From assembly GCA_031286615.1 (NCBI GenBank), contig JAITUA010000022.1, forward strand, positions 1 through 64,000: DNA of 64,000 bases, read 5' to 3'. Below are positions 51,180 to 60,497 of this stretch, in pieces. Source of the DNA: Chryseobacterium sp. Lineage in GTDB: Bacteria > Bacteroidota > Bacteroidia > Flavobacteriales > Weeksellaceae. The position numbers and the translations under genes are program-made. The notes beneath the pieces were generated by a model that did not search any database, was not told where the DNA came from, and saw only the letters and a list, made by a program, of their open reading frames with translations. How positions within the stretch are numbered: position 1 is the first letter of the stretch; each line of letters begins with the position of its first letter.

Positions 51180-53297
51180 TTACTGAATCTTCCAGCTCAC
51201 TCCAAACATAAAATTGGTTCCTGCCTGTGAAAAATAATACGGCTGTCCTTCGTACACAGACCCGTTATTGACATATTTCTTGTTGAACAGGTTATTTACC
51301 AATAGTTTTAATGCAATTTCATTATTGGCAATTTTAAACTGATACTGAGCGTTGAAATCTGTCAGGAAATAATCTTTAAGCTGCAGATTGGCATCTTCCG
51401 TATTATCCAGATATTGTTTCCCGACATACTGATTCATTAAAGCAAACTGAAAATTCTTTGTAGGGTTAAATTTCAGACTTAAATTGGCAATCACATTCGG
51501 AGAGAAAGAAATCTGTGTATTTCCAAGGCTTTTAGGAACATCTCCATTTTGAATATTAAAATCCTGATTTCTGCTCTGGCTTAAAGTTAAATTTCCTGAA
51601 ACCTCCCATTGTTTGGATAATTTTGCCAATGCACCAAGTTCCACACCTCTTCTGTAACTCTTCCCGGAATTGGTTCTGATGAATGCTCCTACATTATTAA
51701 GTACACCATTTAATACCAATTGGTTAACGTAGTACATATAATACACATTCGCAGTAAATGATACAATCCCAAACTGTTTTTCAAAACCGGCTTCAATATC
51801 ATGAAGTTTTTCAGCTTTCACATCGTTATTCGCCATCAGGTCATCTCTGTTTGGTTCACGGTGGGCATGGGCATAGGAAAGGAAAACTTTACCTCCTTCT
51901 ATTCTGTAATTTACACCAGCTTTTGGATTAAAAAACAACCAGTTTTTACTTAAATCAGCTCCTTCACCATCACCTGCCATCAGAATCTTAGTATTGTAAT
52001 TGATTTTTCTAAGCTGTAAATCACCAAAAAATTCAAAATTATCTACTCTGAACAAAGCTTTTGCAAAACCGGACACTTCATTTTTTATCGATCGGCTTTT
52101 GTAATACTCACTTTCATCAATCTGAGGAAAAAATACACCCGTAACATTTCCGTAGTGTCTTCCGTAATATTGATTGGCTACAACTCCCATGTTCAGGTCT
52201 AAGTTTTCAAACTTTCCGTAAAGTGTTGAAACAACTCCATAAAAATCATTATTCAGCCATTTTTTTCTGATAAAATCTGAATATTTTACAGTTTGCCCTC
52301 CTTCAGTCAAATCAGGTAAATTATATCTGGAAAAAGGATCTCCCTGCTTGTAGTTTTCATAATATCCTTTCCCTTTCGTATAGTGAAAAGTAGTTTCAAG
52401 ATTCCATCGGTCACTGAATTTTTGTTCCCAAAGCAACTGATAATGGTTCTGTCTGTAATTGTCTGTTTCGTTGTCATAGAAACTTACAATATTCTCCCAA
52501 CTGGCATCATAAATGGCACCTGAAATATTAAATTTAGGATCGGTTTCCCAGGTTTTACGGTCAATCCCGTTCCATGCCTGGTAAGTCTTTTCTTTTCCAC
52601 CGAAAGCCATTAAACGTAACTTGGTATTTCCTTCTTCAAATAAGGCCGTAAAATTATAAGAATGTAAATTTGATGAAGCCCTGTCAATATACCCATCAGA
52701 ATGAATATGGCTATATCTTCCCATTACAGAAAGACGGTTTTTCCAGAACTTACCGGAGCCTATCTCAGCTGAATATTTATAGGTCTTGAATGAGCCGTAG
52801 CTGTCATCTGTTTTAAAATAAAACTTTTCTTCAGGATCTTTAGAAATTACATTAATACTTGCCCCGAAAGCAGAAACACCATTATTGGAGGTTCCCACCC
52901 CTCTTTGAATAACAATCTGTGAAGCAGAACTTGTAAGGTCCGGAACATTCACAAAAAAAGTCCCCTGACTTTCAGAATCATTGTACGGGACGCCATTCAT
53001 CATTACATTAATCCCGCTTCCTGAAACTCCACGAATTCTAAAACCGGTATATCCTACCCCATTTCCTGCATCTGAAGTAGAAATAATGGAGGTTTGGTTT
53101 TTTAAAAGAATAGGAAGATCCTGTCCTAAATTTTTACTGTCTAAATCTTTCTGTACGTTGATGATTTCCTTTGCAACCGGCAGTCTTTTGGTAAAGTTGA
53201 CCGCTTCAATTTCTCTGATTTTCAGAGAGTCCTTATTCTGAGCCTGGATAAAGGCGACAGAGCCTACACTAAGCCCTAAAAAAAATAATCCTTTCAT
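51180..53297 (-). CDS. TonB-dependent outer-membrane receptor, probably for thiamine
   Basis: A 705-residue receptor: signal peptide (1-19), plug domain (about 30-150, RIRGVSGSGINVMMNGVPYND, IVIQRGVGTSNNGVSAFGASINV) and a C-terminal 22-strand barrel ending in FGVSWKIQ. TonB-dependent receptors import vitamins, haem or siderophores. A TPP riboswitch lies in its leader, so thiamine or a precursor is the expected cargo. The thiamine biosynthesis genes at 63020-64000 support an active thiamine economy. Confidence 0.88.
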   Translation of the reverse strand: MKGLFFLGLSVGSVAFIQAQNKDSLKIREIEAVNFTKRLPVAKEIINVQKDLDSKNLGQDLPILLKNQTSIISTSDAGNGVGYTGFRIRGVSGSGINVMMNGVPYNDSESQGTFFVNVPDLTSSASQIVIQRGVGTSNNGVSAFGASINVISKDPEEKFYFKTDDSYGSFKTYKYSAEIGSGKFWKNRLSVMGRYSHIHSDGYIDRASSNLHSYNFTALFEEGNTKLRLMAFGGKEKTYQAWNGIDRKTWETDPKFNISGAIYDASWENIVSFYDNETDNYRQNHYQLLWEQKFSDRWNLETTFHYTKGKGYYENYKQGDPFSRYNLPDLTEGGQTVKYSDFIRKKWLNNDFYGVVSTLYGKFENLDLNMGVVANQYYGRHYGNVTGVFFPQIDESEYYKSRSIKNEVSGFAKALFRVDNFEFFGDLQLRKINYNTKILMAGDGEGADLSKNWLFFNPKAGVNYRIEGGKVFLSYAHAHREPNRDDLMANNDVKAEKLHDIEAGFEKQFGIVSFTANVYYMYYVNQLVLNGVLNNVGAFIRTNSGKSYRRGVELGALAKLSKQWEVSGNLTLSQSRNQDFNIQNGDVPKSLGNTQISFSPNVIANLSLKFNPTKNFQFALMNQYVGKQYLDNTEDANLQLKDYFLTDFNAQYQFKIANNEIALKLLVNNLFNKKYVNNGSVYEGQPYYFSQAGTNFMFGVSWKIQ

Positions 53298-53597
53298 TCT
53301 ATAAATCTTAACATTTAATGAATAAAAGGGGTGATTATGAGATAATTGACAAATTGCAAATGATCATTGATGTTTATCGATCATTTATCGCTAATCATCT
53401 ATCAATTATTTAAATGGTTCCCTAAACAGCATTACCTGTTCCAGGTTCATTGGGTATAATCTCAGCCTGTTACAGCACCCCTTTATTTCAGCTGCAAAAT
53501 TACAAAAAATATATGAATTGAGATTCGGGGTGCGAGGTGATTTACGGGTTAGAAAAAATAGGAGTTATTGAATGAATCATTCATCATTTATAATTCT
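53298..53597. other. Intergenic region with TPP riboswitch
   Basis: Besides the riboswitch, the bases 53298-53400 contain only A/T-rich sequence and the short direct repeat ATGATCATTGAT / TATCGATCATTTATC without a clear role. The segment 53485-53597 has the leader promoter of the receptor and the end of the WG-repeat gene. Confidence 0.5.
53415..53484 (-). promoter_or_regulatory. TPP (THI-box) riboswitch
   Basis: Minus-strand RNA: AAAGGGGUGC, CUGUAACAGGCUGAGAUUAUACCC, GAACCUGGAACAGGUAAUGCUG, and UUUAGGGAACC. These are the conserved THI-box elements (GGGGUGC, CUGAGA, ACCC, GAACCUG, AGGUAAUGC, GGGAA). It precedes the TonB-dependent receptor by about 120 bases, so binding of thiamine pyrophosphate should lower receptor expression. 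Confidence 0.93.
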
Positions 53598-54377
53598 TTA
53601 GTAGGTTTTATTGTTCGCATCGATATAATAATAATTTGATCCATCTTTGGTCACTTCAAACATCTTACCCAGCTTCCAGCTGAAGTTTCTTTTAATATTG
53701 GCGTATTCAAAAGGAATAATGATCTTATTGTTAACGTCAATGACTCCAAATTTATCATTATTGGAAGCAACAATCATCGGATTGGCCACATCATCTCCTT
53801 CCATAATGTACAGATACTGATATTGAGGATAAATCTGAAACTGCCTGTAATCTGCGGCATTCACAAATTTTGACTTTTCAATAATTCCGTAAAAGCCATT
53901 CATAGTATAAGCCTGAAATAGCTGCTGTTTATATTCTTCAAATATACATTTTCCAAAATCTGCTTCTTTGAACTGGTATACTCTCTTTCCAGACTGGTCT
54001 ACCCTGTAAGAGATCATATCTTTTTCTACTGTAGCATATTCCTTTGTTCCAAATTTTCTGACTTTTTCATTAGGAGAATTCAGAAGGTTGCAGTCTTCAT
54101 AAAAAAATACGGCAATATGATATTCCGGTTGAATAATAAATTTTCCGTTCTGGTTAACATACCCAAAATGATCTCCTTTTTTCTTAGGAATCAAAACCGG
54201 AAGATCTTTGTTGGCTACTACTAAATCAGGATTAGGCTTATTGGCTGCAGGCTCTTTCTTTACCGCAGTTTTCACACCTTTCTTCACCGTTATTTTCTTC
54301 ACAGATTTAGTCTGTGAAAAAACGAAAACCGAAGTAAAAATGCATAAAACTTTAAGGATATTTTTCATATTCGCCAT
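53598..54377 (-). CDS. WG-repeat secreted protein
   Basis: A 259-residue protein with a signal peptide (FTSVFVFSQ), a lysine-rich segment (25-50) and WG-repeat-like blocks (HFGYVNQNGKFIIQPEYHIAVFF and KFGVIDVNNKIIIPFEYANIKR). WG repeats form beta-propeller-like surfaces and often mediate binding. Start is Met1 at 54377 or Met4 at 54368. Its own transcript; function unknown. Confidence 0.8.
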   Translation of the reverse strand: MANMKNILKVLCIFTSVFVFSQTKSVKKITVKKGVKTAVKKEPAANKPNPDLVVANKDLPVLIPKKKGDHFGYVNQNGKFIIQPEYHIAVFFYEDCNLLNSPNEKVRKFGTKEYATVEKDMISYRVDQSGKRVYQFKEADFGKCIFEEYKQQLFQAYTMNGFYGIIEKSKFVNAADYRQFQIYPQYQYLYIMEGDDVANPMIVASNNDKFGVIDVNNKIIIPFEYANIKRNFSWKLGKMFEVTKDGSNYYYIDANNKTY

Positions 54378-54471
54378 ATGTCTACAAAAATATGACCAAA
54401 AATAGATATTATAAAATTCATATTTATAAAGAATCTAAATAATTTCGTTTCTATAAAATATTAAAAATTCG

Positions 54472-54479
54472 TAATTTTG
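54472..54479 (+). promoter_or_regulatory. -7 promoter element for acnB
   Basis: TAATTTTG matches TAnnTTTG and predicts a leader of about 170 bases before the acnB ATG at 54657. No riboswitch-like core is seen in this leader. Confidence 0.4.
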
Positions 54480-54656
54480 GGAACATTTTGAATTGTTTGA
54501 TAATTTTAAAAACTTTTAAAAAAAGTGTAGATTATGCTGACTTTATTCGGTTAATGTTGCATCAAAATGCGAGAACTCAAAATGTCATTAACTGTAATTT
54601 GTACAGACCGGTAAAGAAGAAGCAGACCTACCCTTAATGTTGAAAGACCTTCTATT

Positions 54657-57440
54657 ATGAATATTTATAAGGATTACATCAAAGAGATTGAAGAAAGAAA
54701 AACCCAGGGGCTTCATCCAAAGCCAATTGATGGTGCTGAATTACTAAGCGAAATCATTACACAGATTAAAGATTCAGGTAATGCTGACCGATCGGATTCT
54801 CTTAAATTTTTCATTTACAACACGCTACCCGGAACTACAAGTGCAGCGGGAGTGAAAGCAAAATTTTTAAAAGAAATTATTCTGGGTGAATCCGTAGTAG
54901 AAGAAATTTCCCCGGCATTTGCCTTTGAATTATTATCTCATATGAAAGGCGGGCCTTCTATTGAAGTATTGCTGGATCTTGCTTTAGGTAATGACGCAGC
55001 TATTGCTAAAGAAGCTGCAGCCGTTCTTAAAACACAGGTTTTCCTTTATGAGGCAGATACAAACCGCCTGAAGGAAGCCTTCAACAGTGGTAACGAAGTT
55101 GCAAAAGAAATCCTTGAAAGCTATGCAAAAGCGGAATTCTTCACGAAGCTGCCGGAAGTTGCTGAAGAAATCAAAATAGTAACATTCATTGCTGGTGAAG
55201 GAGATATCTCTACAGATTTACTTTCTCCGGGTAACCAGGCACACTCAAGATCAGACCGTGAACTTCATGGTAAATGTATGATCACGCCTGAGGCTCAGGA
55301 AGAAATTAAAGCTTTACAGGCACAACATCCTGATGCAAGCGTTATGCTTATCGCTGAAAAAGGAACAATGGGTGTAGGTTCATCAAGAATGTCCGGAGTA
55401 AATAACGTTGCTCTTTGGACAGGAAAACAAGCAAGTCCATATGTGCCATTCGTAAATATTGCTCCAATTGTAGGAGGAACAAACGGTATTTCTCCGATTT
55501 TCCTTACAACCGTAGACGTTACCGGAGGTATTGGTGTTGACCTTAAAAACTGGGTAAAGAAAGTTGACGAAAACGGAAACCCAATTCGTAATGAAAATGG
55601 TGATATCGTTCTTGAAGAAGCTTATTCAGTAGCAACAGGAACTGTTTTAACAATTAATACAAAAGAAAAGAAATTATATAACGGCGATAAAGAACTAATC
55701 GACCTTACTAAATCTTTCACCCCACAAAAGATGGAATTCATCAAAGCGGGTGGATCTTATGCTATCGTATTTGGTAAAAAACTACAGACATTTGCAGCTC
55801 AGCTTTTAGGAATTGAAGCTCCTGCGGTTTTTGCTCCGTCAAAAGAAATTTCTCACGAGGGGCAAGGGCTTACCGCTGTAGAAAAAATCTTCAACAGGAA
55901 TGCTGTTGGAACTACACCAGGGAAAGTTTTACATGCTGGTTCAGACGTTCGTGTGCAGGTGAATATCGTTGGATCTCAGGATACAACAGGTCTTATGACT
56001 TCTCAGGAATTGGAATCCATGGCAGCAACTGTGATCTCTCCAATTGTTGACGGTGCTTACCAATCAGGATGTCACACCGCTTCAGTATGGGATAAAAAAG
56101 CTCAGGCTAATATTCCTAAACTGATGAAATTCATGAACGAGTTCGGTCTTATTACAGCCCGTGACCCGAAAGGTGAATACCACGCAATGACTGACGTAAT
56201 CCACAAGGTTCTTAACGATATTACTGTAGACGAATGGGCTATCATTATTGGTGGTGATTCTCACACAAGAATGTCTAAGGGAGTAGCTTTCGGAGCTGAC
56301 TCAGGAACAGTTGCTCTTGCATTAGCTACGGGTGAAGCATCTATGCCGATTCCTGAATCTGTGAAAGTAACCTTCAAAGGAAACATGAAAGAACACATGG
56401 ACTTCCGTGATGTGGTTCATGCGACACAGGCTCAGATGTTGAAGCAGTTTGGAGGAGAAAACGTATTCCAAGGTAGAATCATTGAGGTTCACATCGGAAC
56501 ACTTCCTGCTGACCAGGCATTTACCTTTACAGACTGGACTGCAGAGATGAAAGCAAAAGCTTCTATCAACATTTCTGAAGACAATACTTTGATTGAATCA
56601 CTGGAAATTGCAAAAGGCAGAATCCAGATCATGATTGATAAGGGTATGGACAACCATAATAAAGTTCTTCAGGGATTAATTGACAAAGCTGATAAGAGAA
56701 TTGCAGAAATCAGATCAGGAGAGAAACCTGCTTTGACTCCGGATGCAAATGCTAAATATTACGCTGAAGTAGTGGTAGACCTTGATGTAATTGTTGAACC
56801 AATGATTGCTGACCCGGATGTAAACAATGATGATGTTTCTAAGAGATATACTCACGATACTATCAGAGATCTTTCTTATTACGGAGGGGAGAAAAAAGTA
56901 GACCTTGGTTTCGTAGGATCTTGTATGGTTCACAAAGGAGACCTTAAGATTGTTTCTCAAATGCTTAGAAATATTGAAAAGCAACAAGGGAAAGTAGAAT
57001 TTAGCGCTCCTCTTGTAGTAGCAGCACCTACTTATAACATCATTGATGAGCTGAAGGCAGAAGGAGACTGGGAATTATTAGAAAAATACTCAGCTTTTGA
57101 ATTTGATGATAATGCTCCAAAAGGAGAAGCTCGTGTTGAATACAAAAATGTAATGTATCTTGAGCGTCCCGGATGTAACCTTTGTATGGGTAACCAGGAA
57201 AAAGCGGCTAAAGGAGATACAGTATTGGCAACTTCTACACGTCTTTTCCAGGGAAGAGTAGTTGAAGATTCTGAACGTAAAAAAGGAGAATCTCTGCTTG
57301 CTTCCACCCCGGTTGTAGTTTTATCTGCTATCATTGGAAGAATTCCTAGCATTGATGAGTATAAAGCTGCAGTTGAAGGAATTGACCTTACAACCTTTGT
57401 ACCTTCTATTAAAGAATTAACAAGTACAAGCGTTCACTAA
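54657..57440 (+). CDS. acnB: Aconitate hydratase B-type (AcnB)
   Basis: A 927-residue bifunctional aconitase / 2-methylisocitrate dehydratase. HEAT-like N-terminal domain (about 1-160), then the swivel and catalytic domains. The iron-sulfur cysteines are in QSGCHTASVWD and PGCNLCMGNQ. It converts citrate to isocitrate in the citric acid cycle and is a little longer than the E. coli enzyme (865 residues), as usual in Bacteroidetes. A second aconitase gene follows. Confidence 0.96.
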   Translation: MNIYKDYIKEIEERKTQGLHPKPIDGAELLSEIITQIKDSGNADRSDSLKFFIYNTLPGTTSAAGVKAKFLKEIILGESVVEEISPAFAFELLSHMKGGPSIEVLLDLALGNDAAIAKEAAAVLKTQVFLYEADTNRLKEAFNSGNEVAKEILESYAKAEFFTKLPEVAEEIKIVTFIAGEGDISTDLLSPGNQAHSRSDRELHGKCMITPEAQEEIKALQAQHPDASVMLIAEKGTMGVGSSRMSGVNNVALWTGKQASPYVPFVNIAPIVGGTNGISPIFLTTVDVTGGIGVDLKNWVKKVDENGNPIRNENGDIVLEEAYSVATGTVLTINTKEKKLYNGDKELIDLTKSFTPQKMEFIKAGGSYAIVFGKKLQTFAAQLLGIEAPAVFAPSKEISHEGQGLTAVEKIFNRNAVGTTPGKVLHAGSDVRVQVNIVGSQDTTGLMTSQELESMAATVISPIVDGAYQSGCHTASVWDKKAQANIPKLMKFMNEFGLITARDPKGEYHAMTDVIHKVLNDITVDEWAIIIGGDSHTRMSKGVAFGADSGTVALALATGEASMPIPESVKVTFKGNMKEHMDFRDVVHATQAQMLKQFGGENVFQGRIIEVHIGTLPADQAFTFTDWTAEMKAKASINISEDNTLIESLEIAKGRIQIMIDKGMDNHNKVLQGLIDKADKRIAEIRSGEKPALTPDANAKYYAEVVVDLDVIVEPMIADPDVNNDDVSKRYTHDTIRDLSYYGGEKKVDLGFVGSCMVHKGDLKIVSQMLRNIEKQQGKVEFSAPLVVAAPTYNIIDELKAEGDWELLEKYSAFEFDDNAPKGEARVEYKNVMYLERPGCNLCMGNQEKAAKGDTVLATSTRLFQGRVVEDSERKKGESLLASTPVVVLSAIIGRIPSIDEYKAAVEGIDLTTFVPSIKELTSTSVH

Positions 57441-57759
57441 TAAAATTCATAAATAAGTCGTAAGACTATTGAAAATCATATAATTGGAAGATTTTAGTCC
57501 TTTAGGATTTAAAATCTTCCAATTTTTTGTTTAGAATGTTTCTATTTTAAGTTAAATACATTTTTTTTCTGATAAAATCTCGAAAATAGAATCTATTTTT
57601 TCTTAAATTGAAAGTTATAAAATCTCTTGAAAATATCGTCAAAATCATCCTGTTAATGGATTATAGGAACGTTTTTTGATGTATAAAGAATTGATTTTTC
57701 TTTTTCAAACATAAGAGAAAGAAGCATTAAACGGAAAAAGAACAAAATTAAAATACGAT
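57441..57759. other. Intergenic region between the two aconitase genes
   Basis: Contains the acnB terminator and A/T-rich leader sequence for acnA; no gene, repeat or riboswitch seen. The terminator suggests the two aconitase genes are transcribed separately. Confidence 0.6.
57482..57524 (+). terminator. Terminator after acnB
   Basis: AATTGGAAGATTTTA (57482-57496) and TAAAATCTTCCAATT (57510-57524) are perfect 15-bp arms with a 13-base loop and a following T-run. Confidence 0.9.
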
Positions 57760-60027
57760 ATGACTTTTGATATTGATATGATCAAAAAAGTGTACGAGCG
57801 TTACCCGGAAAGAATTGCTGCGGCAAGACAAATCGTGGGAAAACCTCTTACCCTTTCAGAAAAAATCCTTTACACCCACCTTTGGGAAGGAAATGCTACA
57901 CAGGCTTATGAAAGAGGAAACTCTTATGTAGACTTCGCACCAGACAGAGTAGCAATGCAGGATGCCACTGCACAAATGGCACTTTTACAGTTTATGCAGG
58001 CAGGAAAATCTAAAGTTGCTGTTCCTTCCACTGCTCACGCAGATCACTTGATCCAGGCAAAAGTAGGTGCTGATAAAGATTTACAGGAAGGTATCAACAA
58101 AAACTCTGAGGTATTCAACTTCCTGAGTTCCGTATGTGATAAATATGGAATCGGATTCTGGAAGCCGGGAGCAGGTATCATTCACCAGGTAGTATTGGAA
58201 AATTATGCCTTCCCTGGAGGAATGATGATTGGTACAGATTCACACACCGTAAATGCAGGTGGACTGGGAATGGTAGCCATTGGTGTAGGAGGTGCTGATG
58301 CAGTAGACGTAATGGCAGGAATGGCTTGGGAGCTTAAAATGCCTAAACTTATCGGAGTGAAATTAACCGGTAAAATGAACGGATGGACTTCTGCAAAAGA
58401 CGTTATCTTAAAAGTAGCAGGTATCCTTACTGTAAAAGGAGGAACAGGATGCATCGTAGAATATTTCGGCGAAGGAGCAGAATCTCTTTCAGCAACCGGT
58501 AAAGGAACTATCTGTAACATGGGGGCCGAAATTGGAGCAACAACTTCTACTTTCGGATATGATGATTCTATGAGAAGATATCTTGCAGCTACCGGAAGAC
58601 AAGACGTAGTAGACGCCGCTGATAAAATCGCTGAACATCTAACAGGTGATGCAGAAGTATATGCAAACCCTGGACAATATTTCGACCAATTAATAGAAAT
58701 CAACCTTTCTGAACTTACTCCTCACTTAAACGGGCCTTTCACTCCGGATTTAGCGACTCCTGTTGCAGAATTCAGAGCTAAAGCTGAGGCTAACGGATGG
58801 CCACTAGAAGTTGAATGGGCTCTTATCGGTTCCTGTACCAACTCTTCATATGAAGATTTATCAAGAGCGGCATCTATTGTAGAAGATGCAGTAGCAAAAG
58901 GAGTAAAACCTAAAGCTATTTTAGGGATCAATCCAGGTTCTGAGCAGGTAAAATTCACAGCGGAAAGAGACGGTTTCTTAGATTCTTTCAGAAAATTTGA
59001 AAATGCAAGAATCTTTACCAATGCTTGTGGACCATGTATCGGACAGTGGGACAGAGAAGGTGCTGAAAAAGGAGAGAAAAACTCTATCATCCACTCATTC
59101 AACAGAAACTTTGCAAAAAGAGCGGATGGAAACCCAAATACTCACGCATTTGTAGCTTCTCCTGAAATGGTAGCTGCTGTTGCAATCTCCGGAAGATTAG
59201 ATTTTAACCCGATTACAGATACTTTAACGAACCAGGCTGGTGAACAGGTAAAACTTGATGAGCCTAAAGGTTTTGAACTTCCTGAAAAAGGTTTTGCGGT
59301 AGATGACAACGGATATCAGGCTCCATCAGAAGATGGTTCAAGCGTTGTTGTGAATGTAAGTCCTACTTCGGACAGACTTCAGCTACTGGAAGAATTCCCT
59401 GCTTGGGATGGTAAAAACATCGAAGGAGCTAAAGTATTGATCAAAGCTTTCGGGAAATGTACTACTGACCACATTTCTATGGCTGGACCATGGTTGAAAT
59501 ACAGAGGGCACTTAGATAATATTTCAAACAACATGTTGATTGGAGCTGTAAATGCTTACAACATGGAAACCAATAAAGTTAAAAACGAATTAACCGGTGA
59601 ATACGGTGAAGTTCCGGCTGTACAAAGAGCTTACAAAGCTGCAGGTGTTCCAACAATCGTTGTAGGAGACCAGAACTATGGTGAAGGTTCTTCAAGAGAG
59701 CACGCTGCCATGGAGCCTAGACATCTTGGTGTGAAAGCTGTATTGGTGAAATCATTTGCGAGAATCCATGAAACTAACCTTAAGAAACAAGGAATGCTTG
59801 GAATCACTTTCGCTAATGAGGCTGATTATGACAAAATCCAGGAAGATGACACAGTTAACTTCTTAGATCTTGATCAGTTTGCTCCAGGAAAACAATTGAC
59901 TTTGGAGTTCGTTCATGCTGACGGAACTAAAGATATCATCATGGCTAACCATACATACAATGATCAACAAATTGATTGGTTTAAGGCTGGTTCAGCTCTG
60001 AACCTGATCAAACAACAGGAAAAATAA
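57760..60027 (+). CDS. acnA: Aconitate hydratase, mitochondrial-type (AcnA)
   Basis: A 755-residue aconitase of the mitochondrial ACO2 type. Iron-sulfur cysteines occur in [10 protein letters not shown] and [10 protein letters not shown]; the substrate loops [11 protein letters not shown] and [10 protein letters not shown] are intact. It catalyses the same step as AcnB. Having a mitochondrial-type enzyme right after acnB is striking; the two may be used under different iron or oxidative conditions. Confidence 0.96.
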   Translation: MTFDIDMIKKVYERYPERIAAARQIVGKPLTLSEKILYTHLWEGNATQAYERGNSYVDFAPDRVAMQDATAQMALLQFMQAGKSKVAVPSTAHADHLIQAKVGADKDLQEGINKNSEVFNFLSSVCDKYGIGFWKPGAGIIHQVVLENYAFPGGMMIGTDSHTVNAGGLGMVAIGVGGADAVDVMAGMAWELKMPKLIGVKLTGKMNGWTSAKDVILKVAGILTVKGGTGCIVEYFGEGAESLSATGKGTICNMGAEIGATTSTFGYDDSMRRYLAATGRQDVVDAADKIAEHLTGDAEVYANPGQYFDQLIEINLSELTPHLNGPFTPDLATPVAEFRAKAEANGWPLEVEWALIGSCTNSSYEDLSRAASIVEDAVAKGVKPKAILGINPGSEQVKFTAERDGFLDSFRKFENARIFTNACGPCIGQWDREGAEKGEKNSIIHSFNRNFAKRADGNPNTHAFVASPEMVAAVAISGRLDFNPITDTLTNQAGEQVKLDEPKGFELPEKGFAVDDNGYQAPSEDGSSVVVNVSPTSDRLQLLEEFPAWDGKNIEGAKVLIKAFGKCTTDHISMAGPWLKYRGHLDNISNNMLIGAVNAYNMETNKVKNELTGEYGEVPAVQRAYKAAGVPTIVVGDQNYGEGSSREHAAMEPRHLGVKAVLVKSFARIHETNLKKQGMLGITFANEADYDKIQEDDTVNFLDLDQFAPGKQLTLEFVHADGTKDIIMANHTYNDQQIDWFKAGSALNLIKQQEK

Positions 60028-60052
60028 GATTAATTGTTAGATTAATTAATAT

Positions 60053-60080
60053 AAAGGCGGCTTCAATTGAAGTCGTCTTT
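60053..60080 (+). terminator. Terminator after acnA
   Basis: AAAGGCGGCTTCA pairs with TGAAGTCGTCTTT (two G-U) with a 2-base formal loop and a following T-run. Confidence 0.85.
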
Positions 60081-60185
60081 TTTATTTCAATCCCACTGAA
60101 TATTTTGCTTAAAAATTAACAGGAGAATACTTTAATCCGCTTTTAAAATTATAAAATGTATTAGGATTTAGCCAAAACAACTTAC

Positions 60186-60386
60186 AATCTTACTTTAATC
60201 TATCCAGAAGACCTGCTCTATAAATTTCTCCGATGGGAATTTCAAACTCGGAAAGAATAAAACATACCGCACAACAGTGAAGATAGAATTCTTGTGATTG
60301 CAGGAAATGGCCATGTGACAGTATTAAGACAGCTTTTTACATCTTCAGCAGAATATGATTTTATTGAATTTTCTTCCTTAAAATAA
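60186..60386 (+). pseudogene. Remnant of a DUF5694-like gene
   Basis: The end of the stretch reads in frame EDRILVIAGNGHVTVLRQLF and then TSSAEYDFIEFSSLK-stop (60279-60386). This resembles the C-terminus of DUF5694 proteins (DRILV-GxGH-LLRQ). Immediately upstream the frame hits a stop (60258-60260) and a second frame continues the likely protein, so there is at least one frameshift, and no start is found. It is the leftover of a deleted gene. Confidence 0.55.
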
Positions 60387-60497
60387 ATAAAGTGATAACA
60401 ATACTAAAAAAAAATTTAGCCTAAATTTTCGATTTTCAAAATTTTAGCGTAACAAATTATCTTTTTCAGCGTCTAACCGGATATCATTAAAAACATT

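Larger units (their letters stand above)
60028..60497. other. Intergenic region with terminator and gene remnant
   Basis: Holds the acnA terminator, a decayed coding remnant (60186-60386) and an A/T-rich leader for the barrel protein at 60498. No intact gene. Confidence 0.55.
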
